In this document: positions 13,017 to 23,995 of the stretch, piece by piece
How the letters are laid out: each line of letters starts with the position of its first letter
Numbering within the stretch: position 1 is the first letter of the stretch
Origin: Druceiella hillmani
Lineage: Eukaryota > Arthropoda > Insecta > Lepidoptera > Hepialidae
Length of the DNA stretch: 64,000 bases
Direction: 5' to 3'
Assembly: GCA_039881145.1 (NCBI GenBank)
Contig: JAYKKI010000007.1
Span: 37,962,501 to 38,026,500 of the forward strand
Made by a program: the position numbers and the translations under genes
The notes under the pieces: generated by a model
The model's input: only the letters and a program-made list of their open reading frames with translations
Databases searched by the model: none
What the model was told of the DNA's origin: nothing

Positions 13017-13690
13017 CATCATCATCATCAGTTCCTGTCGCTCCGGTCGGAGCATAGGGCAGATGTAAAATTTCTCCATTTTTTGCGGTCAGCGGCCAGT
13101 TGCTTAACCTCCCTCTAGGTCTTTCCAGCTGTCTTTACTTCTTCCTCAACCGTTCTCTGCCAGGTCTTTCTTGGTCGGCCACGTCGTCTTGATCCTTGGG
13201 TATTCCAGTCGAGGGCTGCCTTCTCGATGGCTTCATCAGCCTTTCGTAGCGTGTGGCCGATCCAACGCCACTTCCTCTCTCTAATCTGGTCTGCGATAGG
13301 TTTTTGGTCTGTTTCAGCCCACAGCTCCTCGTTCCTCTTCACCTCCTGTCATCTCACGTTCATGATGTAACGAAGGCATCTGTTCACGAAAACCTGTAGT
13401 TGGTGGGTGAGACCTTTGGAGACCCTCCACGTTTCACAGCCGTACATCAGGACAGATTTGACGTTGGTGTTGAAGAGTCTGATCTTCGTCGTTTTGGAAA
13501 TGGATCCACTTCTCCACACCGGGTATAGCTGGACGAACGCTCCTCTTCACCCTACTCTTCACGTCCTCCTCGGCTCCTCCGTCCCTCGTCACCATACTTC
13601 TGAGGTATTGAAAGCTCTCTACCTTCTCGACATTTTTGTCGCTCAGCTTCAGGGGTGTATCAACGGTGGTATTGAGGCGCACACGCGACT
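13017..13690 (-). pseudogene. RTE-like LINE 3' fragment (reverse transcriptase C-terminus)
   Basis: On the minus strand from about 13,684 downward three broken frames encode the C-terminal part of a non-LTR retrotransposon polyprotein. The first has VESFQYLRSMVTRDGGAEED. The second, around 13,350-13,480, has SVLMYGCETWRVSKGL and CLRYIMNVR. The third, 13,342-13,115, has NEELW, RKWRWIGHTLRKADEAIEK and RRRGRPRKTWQRTVEEEV. The order and wording match the region after the reverse transcriptase palm in RTE-like elements. The frame shifts at about 13,480 and is broken by a stop at about 13,350. The element is truncated at its 5' end, as is usual for LINEs, and ends in a TGA-repeat tail at 13,017-13,030 soon after the coding part, which fits the short 3' UTR of the RTE clade. 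It is absent from unit B, so it inserted after the duplication or was lost there. Confidence 0.88.
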
Positions 13691-13745
13691 AAATTTATAA
13701 GGATTCCGTAGTTCCTTTTGCGATACGGTAACCTAATTAAACACG
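13690..13745 (-). repeat. GGTTCCGT-type end fragment flanking the LINE
   Basis: The plus strand reads aaggattccgtagttcc, ttttgcg, atacggtaaccta. This resembles the inverted GGTTCCGTA ... TACGGAACC box of the dispersed family. The LINE is directly adjacent. Confidence 0.4.
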
Positions 13746-13749
13746 AATT

Positions 13750-14435
13750 ATAAATCAATTATAAATTAATTGAACGAACGAGGATGGAAATAAAAAAATG
13801 GTAATCATCCAAACTCCCACAACACGAACCCTATTTCTAAAACAGATGTAACACTTCCTGTAAAACAAATCAAGTTTTAACTATATTCAATATAATAAAA
13901 AAACCATTTGGTTTGTCACAATTATTTTCATTCAACATTTATATTACCAATAAAATTGACTCTTTATTTTCGTAAACTCAATGTCAAGTTCGACATATTT
14001 TGAGTAAATTCCATATTTTAACAATACAAAATTATAGTGAATAAAAGGCAGAAGTGTGTAAAAAATTGCCTTAAATTTAAATTATTCAAGTTACAGGAAA
14101 ATGTTATTATGTTATCAGCTTTCAAAAAAATTATCTGTAAGTCAAACTAAATAAAAAAATTCTTGATACCATAAAATTTCTTTTGAATAGTAATGAAAAA
14201 TATAAACAAATTTACCCTACCTAATTACCTTAACCAATGAGGTATGATAATTTTAATTCACTTTGTAAGAGCAAACCCCTTTTTCAAATATAAGCACAAG
14301 CTCTGCACCGTACATCAGTTGCAATCATAATTTTAATACTCTTTCTTCCAGTTTCTGCACATAGTTCTTTTCTTTAAAAACGAGTTCTTAAAATTTTTTT
14401 TTAGATGTAATCAAGTCAAAAGCCATAAAGAAGCA
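13750..14435. other. AT-rich non-coding DNA within unit A
   Basis: No coding frame and no clear counterpart in unit B. It may be an insertion or simply diverged sequence. Confidence 0.5.
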
Positions 14436-14917
14436 AATATTTCGATGATTGGCTTATGAAGATAATAAATGTTCTTAGAATATCTTAAATCAATCATACT
14501 TCAGCCTATGTAAAATATTATAAAGGACATTGAGATAAAAAAACTGTGTTTATATAAAATGTTGCATCATCTGGAAGAGACATATAGTAATTTTAAAAGG
14601 AAATGTTTTACAAATACCAAATAGTACAATTTTCTCTACTTTACCCTATAAGCTGATTCATATGCAACTAAATATGATTCATATCCAATAAAAAGTCTAT
14701 AAATTTATGTGGAAAAACCTTTTCCTGTTTTTCATATTAGAGCCTTTGCATTCAACGATCCTATAATACAAAAATATAAAATTTAACATAACTTTTTGAA
14801 ATACATTCGCTCACTGACACAAAATTGTTGCAATATTTTTCTTTTTCGATATCAGCATTAAGAAAACGTATCAAAAAACATTGCTATTTGCGGAATTATC
14901 TTAATCTATTACACAAA

Positions 14918-14958
14918 TAAGCATTTCTATAAACAATGTTTGTTTATAGAAATGCTTA
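14918..14958. repeat. Perfect fold-back palindrome, 19-bp arms
   Basis: Arms 14,918-14,936 (taagcatttctataaacaa) and 14,940-14,958 surround a 3-nt loop. The corresponding part of unit B (about 24,525-24,600) resembles only one arm, so the other arm appears to be an inverted copy made in unit A. Confidence 0.95.
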
Positions 14959-15234
14959 GAAAAAGTTAAATTACTGAATGTATACTCTTCTTTAATCAAA
15001 ATACATCATAAAAATTAGACAGACAAAAAATACGTGTTACTTAACCTGTAGAAGCCATAACTATAAAAAAATAGTACTTTAACTTAAAAGAGGGGAATTT
15101 TACAAGCAATAGGTGTAACAGTATACAAAAAAGACAACTAAAATATTTTAAAAAATAAAATTGTGAAAGGGCTCATATTGACGTTATAGTTTACTTTTTG
15201 GACACAAGAAGTAAGCATCTCAAATGGGTTGCGG

Positions 15235-15290
15235 ATCCGAATTCAAATTCTTTAGAAAGCGGCTGCTTTCTAAAGAATTTGAATTCGGAT
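15235..15290. repeat. Perfect fold-back palindrome, 26-bp arms, at a deletion junction
   Basis: Arms 15,235-15,260 and 15,265-15,290 are exact reverse complements around a 4-nt loop (ggct). In unit B the sequences matching the two flanks are separated by about 700 bp (24,830-25,530). The palindrome therefore sits where unit A lost this interval, assuming B is ancestral. Confidence 0.93.
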
Positions 15291-16140
15291 GATTGAAGCT
15301 GCACACTCGAAGATCTCGGCACAATTACGGAAATATGGCGGCAGCGCTGTTTCTCACAGTACTGCCGTTAGCTTTACAGAATGCACGCAAAAATACAGTA
15401 CCACAAATATTAACCATACAGAATAAGTTACCCTGAACCTCCCATCTGTCGATCGGTAGTCATAGCTGCGATAATTTCATGCTGCGATAATTACTAAGGA
15501 GTTACAATTTAGATTCGGGACCGTGTAATCGGCGATTTAAATGACAATGAGATCAGCAGGAATAAATATTCTGCACAAAATATGCAATGACATCTGGTAT
15601 ACAGGTGAATTGTCATGTGGTTGGGCAAAATTGTTCACTGTTTCATTTCCTATAAAAAGCTCCACTGAAAAAGCGACACTTACAGAACCGTGGCCTTAGA
15701 ATTTTAAACCATCATGGTATTGTTTTATATTATCAACAAGAGAATTTGCTATTTCATAGACGGGCATATCCCTCGGGAAAGGAAAGACATAGCAAACGGC
15801 AAAGGGACGGGTAAACAAATTTTCCACACACATTTCATCATGTGTTTCATTGATTATGATAAAACCTGGGATTGCGTTTAATAGACGAATGTATGGAAAG
15901 TAGTTTTAGGGGTAGAAGTTTCTCAACATAAAATAGCTCTGATTAAATTACTATACTTCAGTAATCAAGATGTCGTGTAAGTTGATAACACACCTCTATG
16001 TTTTTACTTTTGGGGTATTGTAAACCAGTCAGACAAGAAGACATTTTGCACAGCATTCTTTTTAATGCTTACAGATAATTCATTATCAGGCAGAATTGGG
16101 AAAGTGTGACGCCACTTTCCCAGATTTTATAGATCACGCT
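15290..16140 (+). pseudogene. Decayed RTE-like LINE reverse transcriptase, copy in unit A
   Basis: Conceptual translation in one frame from about 15,720 gives INKRICYFIDGHIP, then NGKGTGKQI (the GRGT-x-x-QI motif before the palm), then MCFIDYDKTWDCV (reverse transcriptase motif A, with the catalytic Asp in FID). After two stops it continues with NVWKVVLGVEVSQHKIALIK and LLYFSNQDVV, where LINEs have LW-x-V-L ... GVP ... LI-x-x-LY. Further downstream 'QSDKKTFCTAFFLML' (about 16,030-16,075) is where RQGC-x-LSP-x-LFN would be, badly eroded. The YADD motif is not seen. Several stops and frame shifts make it non-functional. The same fragment lies at the same relative position in unit B (25,530-26,150), so it was present before the duplication. 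Confidence 0.82.
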
Positions 16141-16144
16141 TGTT

Positions 16145-16370
16145 TATATATAACTTTTGAGTCCACATTAAGAATTGGATACGGTTCTTGCAGTATGTAG
16201 TTAGTTTTTTATTTAATTTCGTTTTTTATTTTTAATATTAGTGCAAAATAGGATATTAATTGATGAAAATGCCACGAATATTAAAAGTCTCTTATTTTAT
16301 AATTACGCTACCAGTACATTTTGTATTTATTGTCATGAATTAAATCTTTAATATCACGTCTTAATTTTTA

Positions 16371-16418
<48 letters not shown>

Positions 16419-17255
16419 TGTGTGTGTGTATATATATATATATGAGTTTAATTTTATGAAAAAAAGTACACTTCGTGAATTTAAAAGCTCTGCAAACAAT
16501 CTCATGGATTAAGATTAATTTTTTTTAGAAAATATAATGTGGTCACTGACATCGGTAAAATAACGGAAAATAAGGGAAAGAAAACAACATTTTTTAAACC
16601 AAACGTAATTGCCGTTTGTCATTTGTTTAATAAGTGATCGTGTCATGGATTTCGTAGAAAAAAATCATCAATCACGGAATATTTGTATATAACCTGAAGA
16701 AAAATAAAATTATCAATTATTCTTAGTTGAATATGTAAATACGGCACACGCTTATTTCCCTGCTCTTATTTGTTAATTTTATAAAAAAATAATGAACAAA
16801 ACTCTAACCAACTTGTATTGAAAAAATAAACGAAACATATTCCTCTGGGAAAAAAATTATGTTGAGATTAATAGATAGCGTTTTTGTTTTTTCAAAGAAA
16901 AATCTGACTTATATCTTACTTTGTAGACGCTTTAAAAATATATAAATATAAATCTATATGGTGAACAATTTACATAAAATTCCTGTCACTACATTTTATG
17001 CAAAGAATATTTTTCCGCTTAGAATGAAAAATATTTTTTTGGACGAATGTGATAAATCAATAAGAACTTGAATTAAAAAGATCTATTCATATTCAATCTA
17101 AACTAACTCCGTAGTTCGGACTCCTGTCATTATTAAGTTTTACTACGTCTTAAATTAAATCACGGAGGTGTGTTAAAATTACATAATTACTAGACAAAAA
17201 TAAGACGACTAATGCAAAGTCGATTCATATAAGAGTTTACTCCAAAAAAACTGTT
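16145..17255. other. AT-rich non-coding DNA within unit A
   Basis: Apart from the TA/TG microsatellite at 16,374 nothing is recognised. Unit B has no matching sequence between its RT fragment and the next shared block, so this is an insertion in A or a deletion in B. Confidence 0.5.
16374..16443. repeat. Compound (TA)n-(TG)n-(TA)n microsatellite
   Basis: (TA)21 is followed by a short tgtttgtgtgtgtg segment and another (TA) run. Confidence 0.95.
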
Positions 17256-17281
17256 CAACCCTTATGACATCTGAAAGTTTC

Positions 17282-17318
17282 GCTCTTTTGATGTGTAGAG
17301 CTCTTTTGATGTGTTGAT
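17282..17318. repeat. Two-copy short tandem repeat, period 18
   Basis: gctcttttgatgtgt occurs twice in immediate succession, at 17,282 and 17,300. Confidence 0.85.
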
Positions 17319-17689
17319 TAAAACAGGAATGGCGCATGTTTTAATCAATTATTTTGAAAATTTTGTGTTTCTTCCTATCAGTTTTTTAACAAACCCTTTT
17401 ATACTGTAGTGACATGACATACATAATATCTTCTACCTATCTCTTTATCTTCTACCTCTTGTGTACTAAAATTTTCAGATTTTGGCAAAAAAACTCTCAT
17501 ACATAAGCGATATTTTCCTACTATTTTTCACACTCCAATAAATGTAATTTATATGTCATATGTTCCACAACTTAAAAGTTGCTCCAAAACTTATGATTTA
17601 TATATGTTAATACTTTTCATTTGCATTAAGATAAAAAAAATTACTGCAAGAGTCTCGCTTACAGACCTTAAATTTACAATTATATGAGC

Positions 17690-17985
17690 ACAGCAGTCTA
17701 AAAAACTAATTGCGAGTGAAACAAAAGACCAGCAAAACCAGTTCGCGTCGGCCGCCAACACAGTGCGGGTGCAATGAATTGTGTCGGTGCTTACTTCGAA
17801 GCTCGCTCTTCGGATTTTTCGTTCAATCAAAAGTTGGGTAAACTTTTCAATTGAGTTGAAAATTAAATTGCCGCTGTTAAACACTAATGAACTTGCAAGT
17901 CAAAGTTGCCCAGACTTTAGTTACTCTTTATATTTCCGAAATGACGTTGAATTTTGGTTCGTCATCAACGATTGATGCTTCATTA
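17690..17985 (-). other. Well-preserved block shared by units A and B; possible old exon
   Basis: This is the GC-richest and best-matched block of the duplication (counterpart 26,420-26,700). On the minus strand unit A is open for 97 codons from an ATG at 17,884; the first 30 residues include FNSGNLIFNS and FTQLLIERKIRRASFE. That frame then meets GTAAGC (17,794 downward), a splice-donor-like sequence that is GTAAGT in unit B (26,504 downward). Unit B has stops in the same frame. I recognise no domain. It may be an exon remnant, a regulatory element or part of an old transposon. Confidence 0.3.
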
Positions 17986-18119
17986 CTACCATGAAGTAGT
18001 CAAATGCCGTGGTTCCAAATGAATTGTATGATGTATTTAATGTACTTTTTGATACACCCTTTCATATAATGGTACATATTTGTAAATAAATTTTGAACAC
18101 ATATTTTTTATTTATGTTC

Positions 18120-18590
18120 CTAAAATTAAAATTACATTTTTTTTAACAAATTTAAGTTATATTGCAAATAATGTTACCTACCGTAAGTTTCTTGACAATT
18201 TTTTGATTAACATGTGATTTTAGGAAAAACGATGGAATTTTATCAAGACTGGTAACCATATTAAAGAACAAGCTAAAATATGCTTCAGGTTGCATGACGA
18301 AGTATTAATTTAATCAATTGTCATTTAAACAAAACCAATAATTTTCTGAAGTTCCAAGTCAAGAAAATAAACCAGGTTATACATTAAATTTGACCACTTG
18401 GACTTATGTTATCCTCTTAGCGTTAAAATTGGGAAACTCAATGTAAAATATGACATAACTTGCAGTAGAAAATTAAGATGGAAAATAAAAACAGCATTAG
18501 ATTTCGTAATGATTACATTGTTCCATATTTAGAGATATGTATCGCAATAATGCATCAAAACATTTTTTCATTTTCATTAAACTTTATAAT
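18120..18590. other. AT-rich, weakly matched part of unit A
   Basis: Only loose similarity to 26,940-27,100 (for example 'aattttatcaa' and 'gtacccata' / 'gtaaccata' blocks). No coding frame. Confidence 0.4.
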
Positions 18591-18594
18591 AACG

Positions 18595-18858
18595 ACAATT
18601 AAATGAAACTAAGTGATGTTGTATTATTGTTACTTTCTTTAAGTTCTTTACTACGACCTAGGTTTCGTTGTATTACAACATCTTCAAGTGGGCTATTAGC
18701 AAAGGTGTTATATTTTTAGTTGGGTTAAGAATTACATTGATCTTTGCTAATATTTTATTAGATGGGCACCTGAAGATGTTATAATACATTGAAACTTAGA
18801 TCACGGTAAAGAACTTAAAGAAAGTAGAAATAATACTACATCACGTAGTTTCATTTAC
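18595..18858. mobile_element. MITE with about 110-bp terminal inverted repeats, copy 1
   Basis: The left arm 18,595-18,704 starts caattaaatgaaacta, agtgatg. The right arm 18,742-18,858 is its imperfect reverse complement, ending cacgtagtttcatttac. Between them lies about 37 bp of unique DNA. Both arms contain 'gttgtattacaacatcttca' or a close variant. Both ends have TA next to AATGAAACTA, consistent with a TA target duplication as for Tc1/mariner-type MITEs. No coding capacity. It is absent from unit B, so it arrived after the duplication or was lost there. Confidence 0.85.
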
Positions 18859-19064
18859 TTGTCAATAAAGAGTTTCTACAAAATTAACGCCAAATATATT
18901 CAAAACTTTATAATAATATTATTTTTGAGCAAATTCCGAACGACAGAAGCCAAATGAAAATCTTCGTTCAACATAACCACCAAAATTGAAATCTGCGTTC
19001 TAGCTTGACAGTTATTACTCTCTCCCACATTTCAATATATTTCTATTTTCTCATTTTTGAGTTC

Positions 19065-19200
19065 CTTACCCCAAGAAGAAAAACGGAGCACATAATATTA
19101 AACTCGTATCTGTCTGTCTGTGATTATCTTTGGCATAAAAAGTTGAAATTTGGCCAAATAATAGAATATATTATCCCGTAAACTTTGCAGTGCCTACACG
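19065..19200 (+). repeat. Dispersed CTGTCCGTC-type family copy in unit A
   Basis: Contains 'cgtatctgtctgtctgtgat' followed by 'tatctttggcataaa'. The unit B partner at 27,145-27,180 has 'cgtatctgtgtgtctgtctg'. The copy was therefore inherited through the duplication. Confidence 0.6.
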
Positions 19201-19204
19201 TAAC

Positions 19205-20040
19205 CATAGTTACATGGTTATTGTAGAGGGGGTAAATTCATATTTAGTGGGGTATTTTTTAAAAGGGCTAGTTATAAGAAATTAAAAATATAAATTACTT
19301 TAAAATTTTAAGTAGCACTCCCTTAGAGGTATGCATTAAAATATTGAGAATAAGCGCGCCCTTCCACCCCTATTTCCGAAATTACTAAACGAAAATCACG
19401 AAAAGAACAGGTCTGGTAGAATTTAACTAAAAGAAGAGAAAACAATTGTAGATTAATCTAGGTCTTAGAAATTTGAGAAATTTGATTTAAAAAGTAGGCT
19501 AAGAAATATATTAATCCTTTGGGAAATGATACTATTATTTAACATTATTTTAATTGAAATACTTTATACCCCTAAAACCTTAAGCCCTAATATATATAAA
19601 TGTATATAAGGAACCCTCGTAGTGCTGATATTTAACATGACATAATTGAACAGTTAATGTATTAACACTACATCATTTTAGGAAATTGCAGTTAGGTTAA
19701 AATTCAAATTATATTAATGTACATAAAATTTTTTCACATTTCATGTACATTAACATTTTTTTTCTTGACATATTATGGCAATGAAAGAAATATTACTTTT
19801 ACAAATGAGAACCAATTTATTCAATCAACAGCTTATATCTCTAATCGGAAATTTAAAAAAAAAATCGACTTTTGCGAAAATAAAAGTTAAATTATTGTTT
19901 TTTTTAATTACTCCAAGAATAGTCTGTACTTCCAGTCTCTTTCTGAGTTTTATATCAAACGATCCAAAAGACGGCAGCGTTTAATATATTACTGAGTGTT
20001 TTATCTCAACCGTTTCATTTGATTTTGAGGTAGGTCCAAG
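19205..20040. other. AT-rich non-coding DNA within unit A
   Basis: No counterpart in unit B, no coding frame, and nothing recognised. Confidence 0.5.
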
Positions 20041-20341
20041 ACCATAAATTGGCCATCGTTTTCTAAAGGTGACCTCTGTAGATATATATAATTCCAATAT
20101 TATATAGATCACGAATATTAGTTCCCATCAACGATATGATTTACTGGATAGTCCTAAATTCAAGAAATAAATTTGAGGAGGAGTTTTCTTCATTAATTTA
20201 CTTTAAATTTGCAAATAATTATCATGAAACTGTTAAAAATTTTAAGAACAATTTAAATATTGACATCATCTTAAATGTTTACAACCTACGCAGTGTTTGC
20301 ATGCACCTATTTACATCCAATCACGCCTTTCTCCAGACCGG

Positions 20342-20385
20342 CAAAAAATGTTATCCCCAAAAAGTTTTGGGGATAACATTTTTTG
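20342..20385. repeat. Perfect fold-back palindrome, 21-bp arms
   Basis: Arms 20,342-20,362 (caaaaaatgttatcccc plus aaaa) and 20,365-20,385 surround a 2-nt loop. The unit B counterpart (27,540-27,570) has only the left-arm sequence ('cgaatgttatcctcaaaacg') and continues into R3 sequence that unit A lacks. Confidence 0.95.
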
Positions 20386-21854
20386 GCTCAGGCTCAATAT
20401 AACTTTATGCAAAATATAATTTTTGATAAGCATGATTGTTACAGAGCTTCAGTATTTAATCTTTCATAGAAACGTACATCTTTGGAGAAGACGTTTTATA
20501 CTTTTTCAAAGGTAATTCATGAAATAAAATTAGTAGTATGGTTAGATTTCAAATGTTAAATAAAATAAAGTGTTTTAGTTATTGCACTGAAAATTTCCTA
20601 GTCGATTGAACCCCTTGAAGTTCATTCCGAGAAGAAACTGTATGTTTTTAAACATTGCAATTTTTTATGTCATCTATAATATTTGTTCGTTCATCTGTAT
20701 GAATGATTTACCTTACAAAACTATGGCAGCTATATTGAATTCTACTTTTAATTCATGAAAATTTAATAAAACCTTTATATATTATTTTCAATCCAGGAAA
20801 TACAAAATTAATTGCATTTTCTAAATGACACCTAAAATTTTATTCAGTGTAGAAGAGTAGTATGCAGCCTATTAATATACGAGGAAAGCAATGTAACACA
20901 AAAATATTGTTCCAATTGGAATACTTAAAAAAGTTTAGTTTCATAACTATATAATAATTTCGGTTACATATATTCTTATTACATATATCTTAAAGTTACC
21001 TTAATAATATTTTCTAAAGGTCCACAAGCAAACAAAATCTCGGGGAATAAACTAAAGTGTGCCCTGCGTTGGATTCAACAAATTTCAATTGGTGCGAAGT
21101 TTATGAGTGGTAAAGAGTTTTTTCCAATTTTTATTTCATATCATTTGAACTTTGTATGTGTAATAAATCCGACTTCGCTGTGGGATGAAATTTATTTACC
21201 TTCAATAAACAGTTCTCTCCCTTAGATACACGGGCATATCTCCTCACTGCATCATATAATTTAGATAACCTAGAAAAAGCGTAGAAAGTAGCACTGCAAT
21301 TAAGAACTGTAATTGTATTTTTGCTGTGCATTATTTTCCTTGCAAAATTTTGTTCTTGCATGCTGTTTTGAATACTATGCTGATTAAGCTCTATAACTAC
21401 TGCCAGCAAATTTCAATAAGCTGCGAAATATATTATTATTATTTATTAGTATACCAGATACTTCTTAGTCATATTTTTCCTAAGATATTTATTTATTTTA
21501 AATTCTTGCCAACAGTTAGACGGCGTTTTTTTACAGAGTCGGCCTTAATTTTTATTTTTTTTTTTAATTTTTAAATATAGAAAATATAAATTTCCCTTGA
21601 AAGAGACAAAATGATCAGATGTGCGGGAGTACCACTCTTGAATTTGTTTTCCCATTTTCTCATTCGACACGATTTCAAAGCAAAATTACTCATTCGCATT
21701 TCTCGTATTAGGACTTTCTGTTTGTTCCCACGATTCTTCCATCAAGAAGTTTGCGTCGCTAAGTAGATCAGGTGAATTAAAGTACCGAATAAAATTTTCT
21801 CTTACTTATTAAGTTCTGTGATTGTACATTAGAAAAAAAGGAAATTTATGAGGT

Positions 21855-22165
21855 GCGAACAACGGGGAGACTATTTGTGCGATTAATAAGGTGAAAATAA
21901 ATGGCACAGTGGCCCATGTAATTTTTTTTTAATAATTTAAAATTTGTCAAAGTGTTGATTATTTAATTCAATAAGAATATTTTTGCAACTACTGCTTAAA
22001 CAAAAATAAGAATATTTTTTTACGCAGTAGTCATTTAATATTATAACATATTAAACATTATAGCTCAATAATTTCAGCTCTAATGCACATAAGGAATTTT
22101 GTCTGTCGCGAAGTAATATAATAAAATAGTACGTAGTAGTATACAGACACACACACGCGAGCGCG

Positions 22166-22226
<61 letters not shown>

Positions 22227-23995
22227 TATAAAAGTGGTAACCCAAAAGCAACACTGAGATTGAAGGTCTAGTATAGGTCAATTTTGTATAAGTGATCACA
22301 AACTCAAGGTTTATTGCGTTTCTTTAAAATGCCAACGTAACGATTAGAAATAAAAATAGTCATCAAAAGTAAACTAACGGAGCCGCTTTTTATTTTTTTA
22401 AGTATGTAAGAGATAAGCCTTTATGGCTAAAATATGGAGACTTAGCCACAAAAAACGAAGTTTTAAGAGAATTACATTTGGCAGATAATTTTTGCCCGAA
22501 TTAGTCAGCGCTGGTGAAAAGAAAAATGTACTGAAAGTAACCCGATATCTTATATATATAACCTTGGCCTATTTAATGCAGAAGCTACTGATGTAACATG
22601 AGTGACATTTTTCTTTAATTTTATTTTTTTTAATGTTTTCCTACATAAGGTCAGTTTTTCGAAACTATTTTTCCTTTTAAACTTCAAATAAAACTGAAAC
22701 GATAATCAACAAGAAACGCAAACTGGATAAGTAAATAATTTAAAAACGTTTTGCAATGTTTTATTGTGAAATTCTGAGAATCCAAATTCATAGATATTTC
22801 CTATTGTGTTTTCACACCGTCGTGTATTTATTATGTTTATGTTATTGTCTACATTCCCCTCCCCTCCCCTTTCTAAGATCGTCTTAGGCTGAGCGAGGGA
22901 GCGTACGCAGTAACTCTTTTGCTTAAAAAAAACGGCTCCGGCAGTTAATTTTTTTAAACAATTTTTATTTCTATTATATTACATTAACATTTCAAAGAAA
23001 TGTAATAAAGCCAAGATAACTTTTTATCCTTGAGGACTAGAGGCGTGATCCCATACATACACAAAATTGACACATAAAAGACCCTCAATCTCTGTGTTGC
23101 TTTTGAGGCGCCATTCCTTGGACATCTGTATATATATATATAACTTACAACCCCATCAAATAATTGCTTAAATATGCCCATAAAATATGAAATTATACTG
23201 CAAAATAATCAGCTGTAAAACAAAGATTACATTAAGCCTAGTAATTAACTAGGCCACTAGTTTATGATCAACCACAACTCCACAATTATAATGCTCGCAA
23301 CCCAACCTTAAGAACACTAAATAAAAACGAAACATAGTCAACACGACCTTCTACCACATTTGCAATTTATTTTAAGAAAATAACTGTTACAGGTTACATA
23401 CGGTGCGATGTAGGTTCCTGAAACAACGCTTGAATATCACATGCGTACTAAATATTTTATTTTGAAATTTGGGAGAATATCCATTTTTATCGATATAAAT
23501 AATACTAAAATATCCAAAGGGCTCATTTCTTCTAAAATATTAATTATTCATCTTCTAGAATATTGTATGCTATAAGTTTTTTGTTGATTACACGATATTA
23601 TCAGCATTTTCAGCTAGTATAGAATATTAAAACTTGATTTTTATTTAAATTTATCCGCTCTTTTTCGAAACAGATTATTTCATCCATATATTGTTATATT
23701 TTTATTAAAAATTCTAGAAGCACCCTCCCACTAAAAGTCCACACTGCTTTAGAAATTGAAAGTATGCGTTATGTGCCTTTTGGACCGATCATACATTCAT
23801 AGGATAACTCATAGTATAGCAGTGTATTAGATATTTCAAAAACAGTAGAAAATATTAACGATAGTAGTAATTTAATATGTAACGTGGCAGATATTCCTAT
23901 TGTAAAGAAATATCTACAATATAATAAATAATAATACAAAGTGAACGGCATGAGAGACCTCATAAATTTAAATTTTGTTTTTTTAACAAAATATA
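21855..23995. other. AT-rich DNA specific to unit B, no gene seen
   Basis: No counterpart in unit A, which has its LINE at about this place. It contains the (AC)n-(TA)n tract at 22,142, a pyrimidine-rich cccctcccctcccctttc run at about 22,856 and a short tatata run at 23,110. Open frames across these are low-complexity artefacts. Confidence 0.5.
22142..22225. repeat. Compound (AC)n / (CG)-rich / (TA)n microsatellite
   Basis: acagacacacacacgcgagc is followed by gcgct and a 58-bp (TA)n tract (22,168-22,225). The whole run alternates purine and pyrimidine. Confidence 0.95.

Larger units (their letters stand above)
10550..20880 (+). repeat. Large tandem unit A (about 10.3 kb)
   Basis: At least seven blocks here occur in the same order and orientation in the next 7.3 kb. 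A blocks and their B counterparts: 10,560-11,070 with 20,920-21,440; 12,700-13,000 with 21,620-21,850 plus 24,000-24,060; 14,440-15,230 with 24,110-24,830; 15,290-16,000 with 25,530-26,150; 17,460-18,110 with 26,190-26,940; 20,050-20,340 with 27,255-27,545; 20,440-20,870 with 27,735-28,150. The end of A runs directly into the start of B, so this is a head-to-tail duplication. By eye the blocks are roughly 70-85% identical, so the event is old. Confidence 0.8.

Noticed and set aside
13407..13700. 97-codon plus-strand frame
   Set aside because: Antisense to the LINE reverse transcriptase remnant.
15231..15291. Cloning-site or vector-like sequence (ggatccgaattc) in the palindrome
   Set aside because: The restriction-site words are part of a longer perfect palindrome without vector flanks, and similar palindromes without such sites occur elsewhere. 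Contamination was considered but is not supported.
22051..22299. Open frame encoding a Tyr-Ile repeat protein
   Set aside because: It is the translation of a (TA)n tract. The same applies at 42,712-42,915, 42,795-43,007, 55,497-55,709 and 56,122-56,328.
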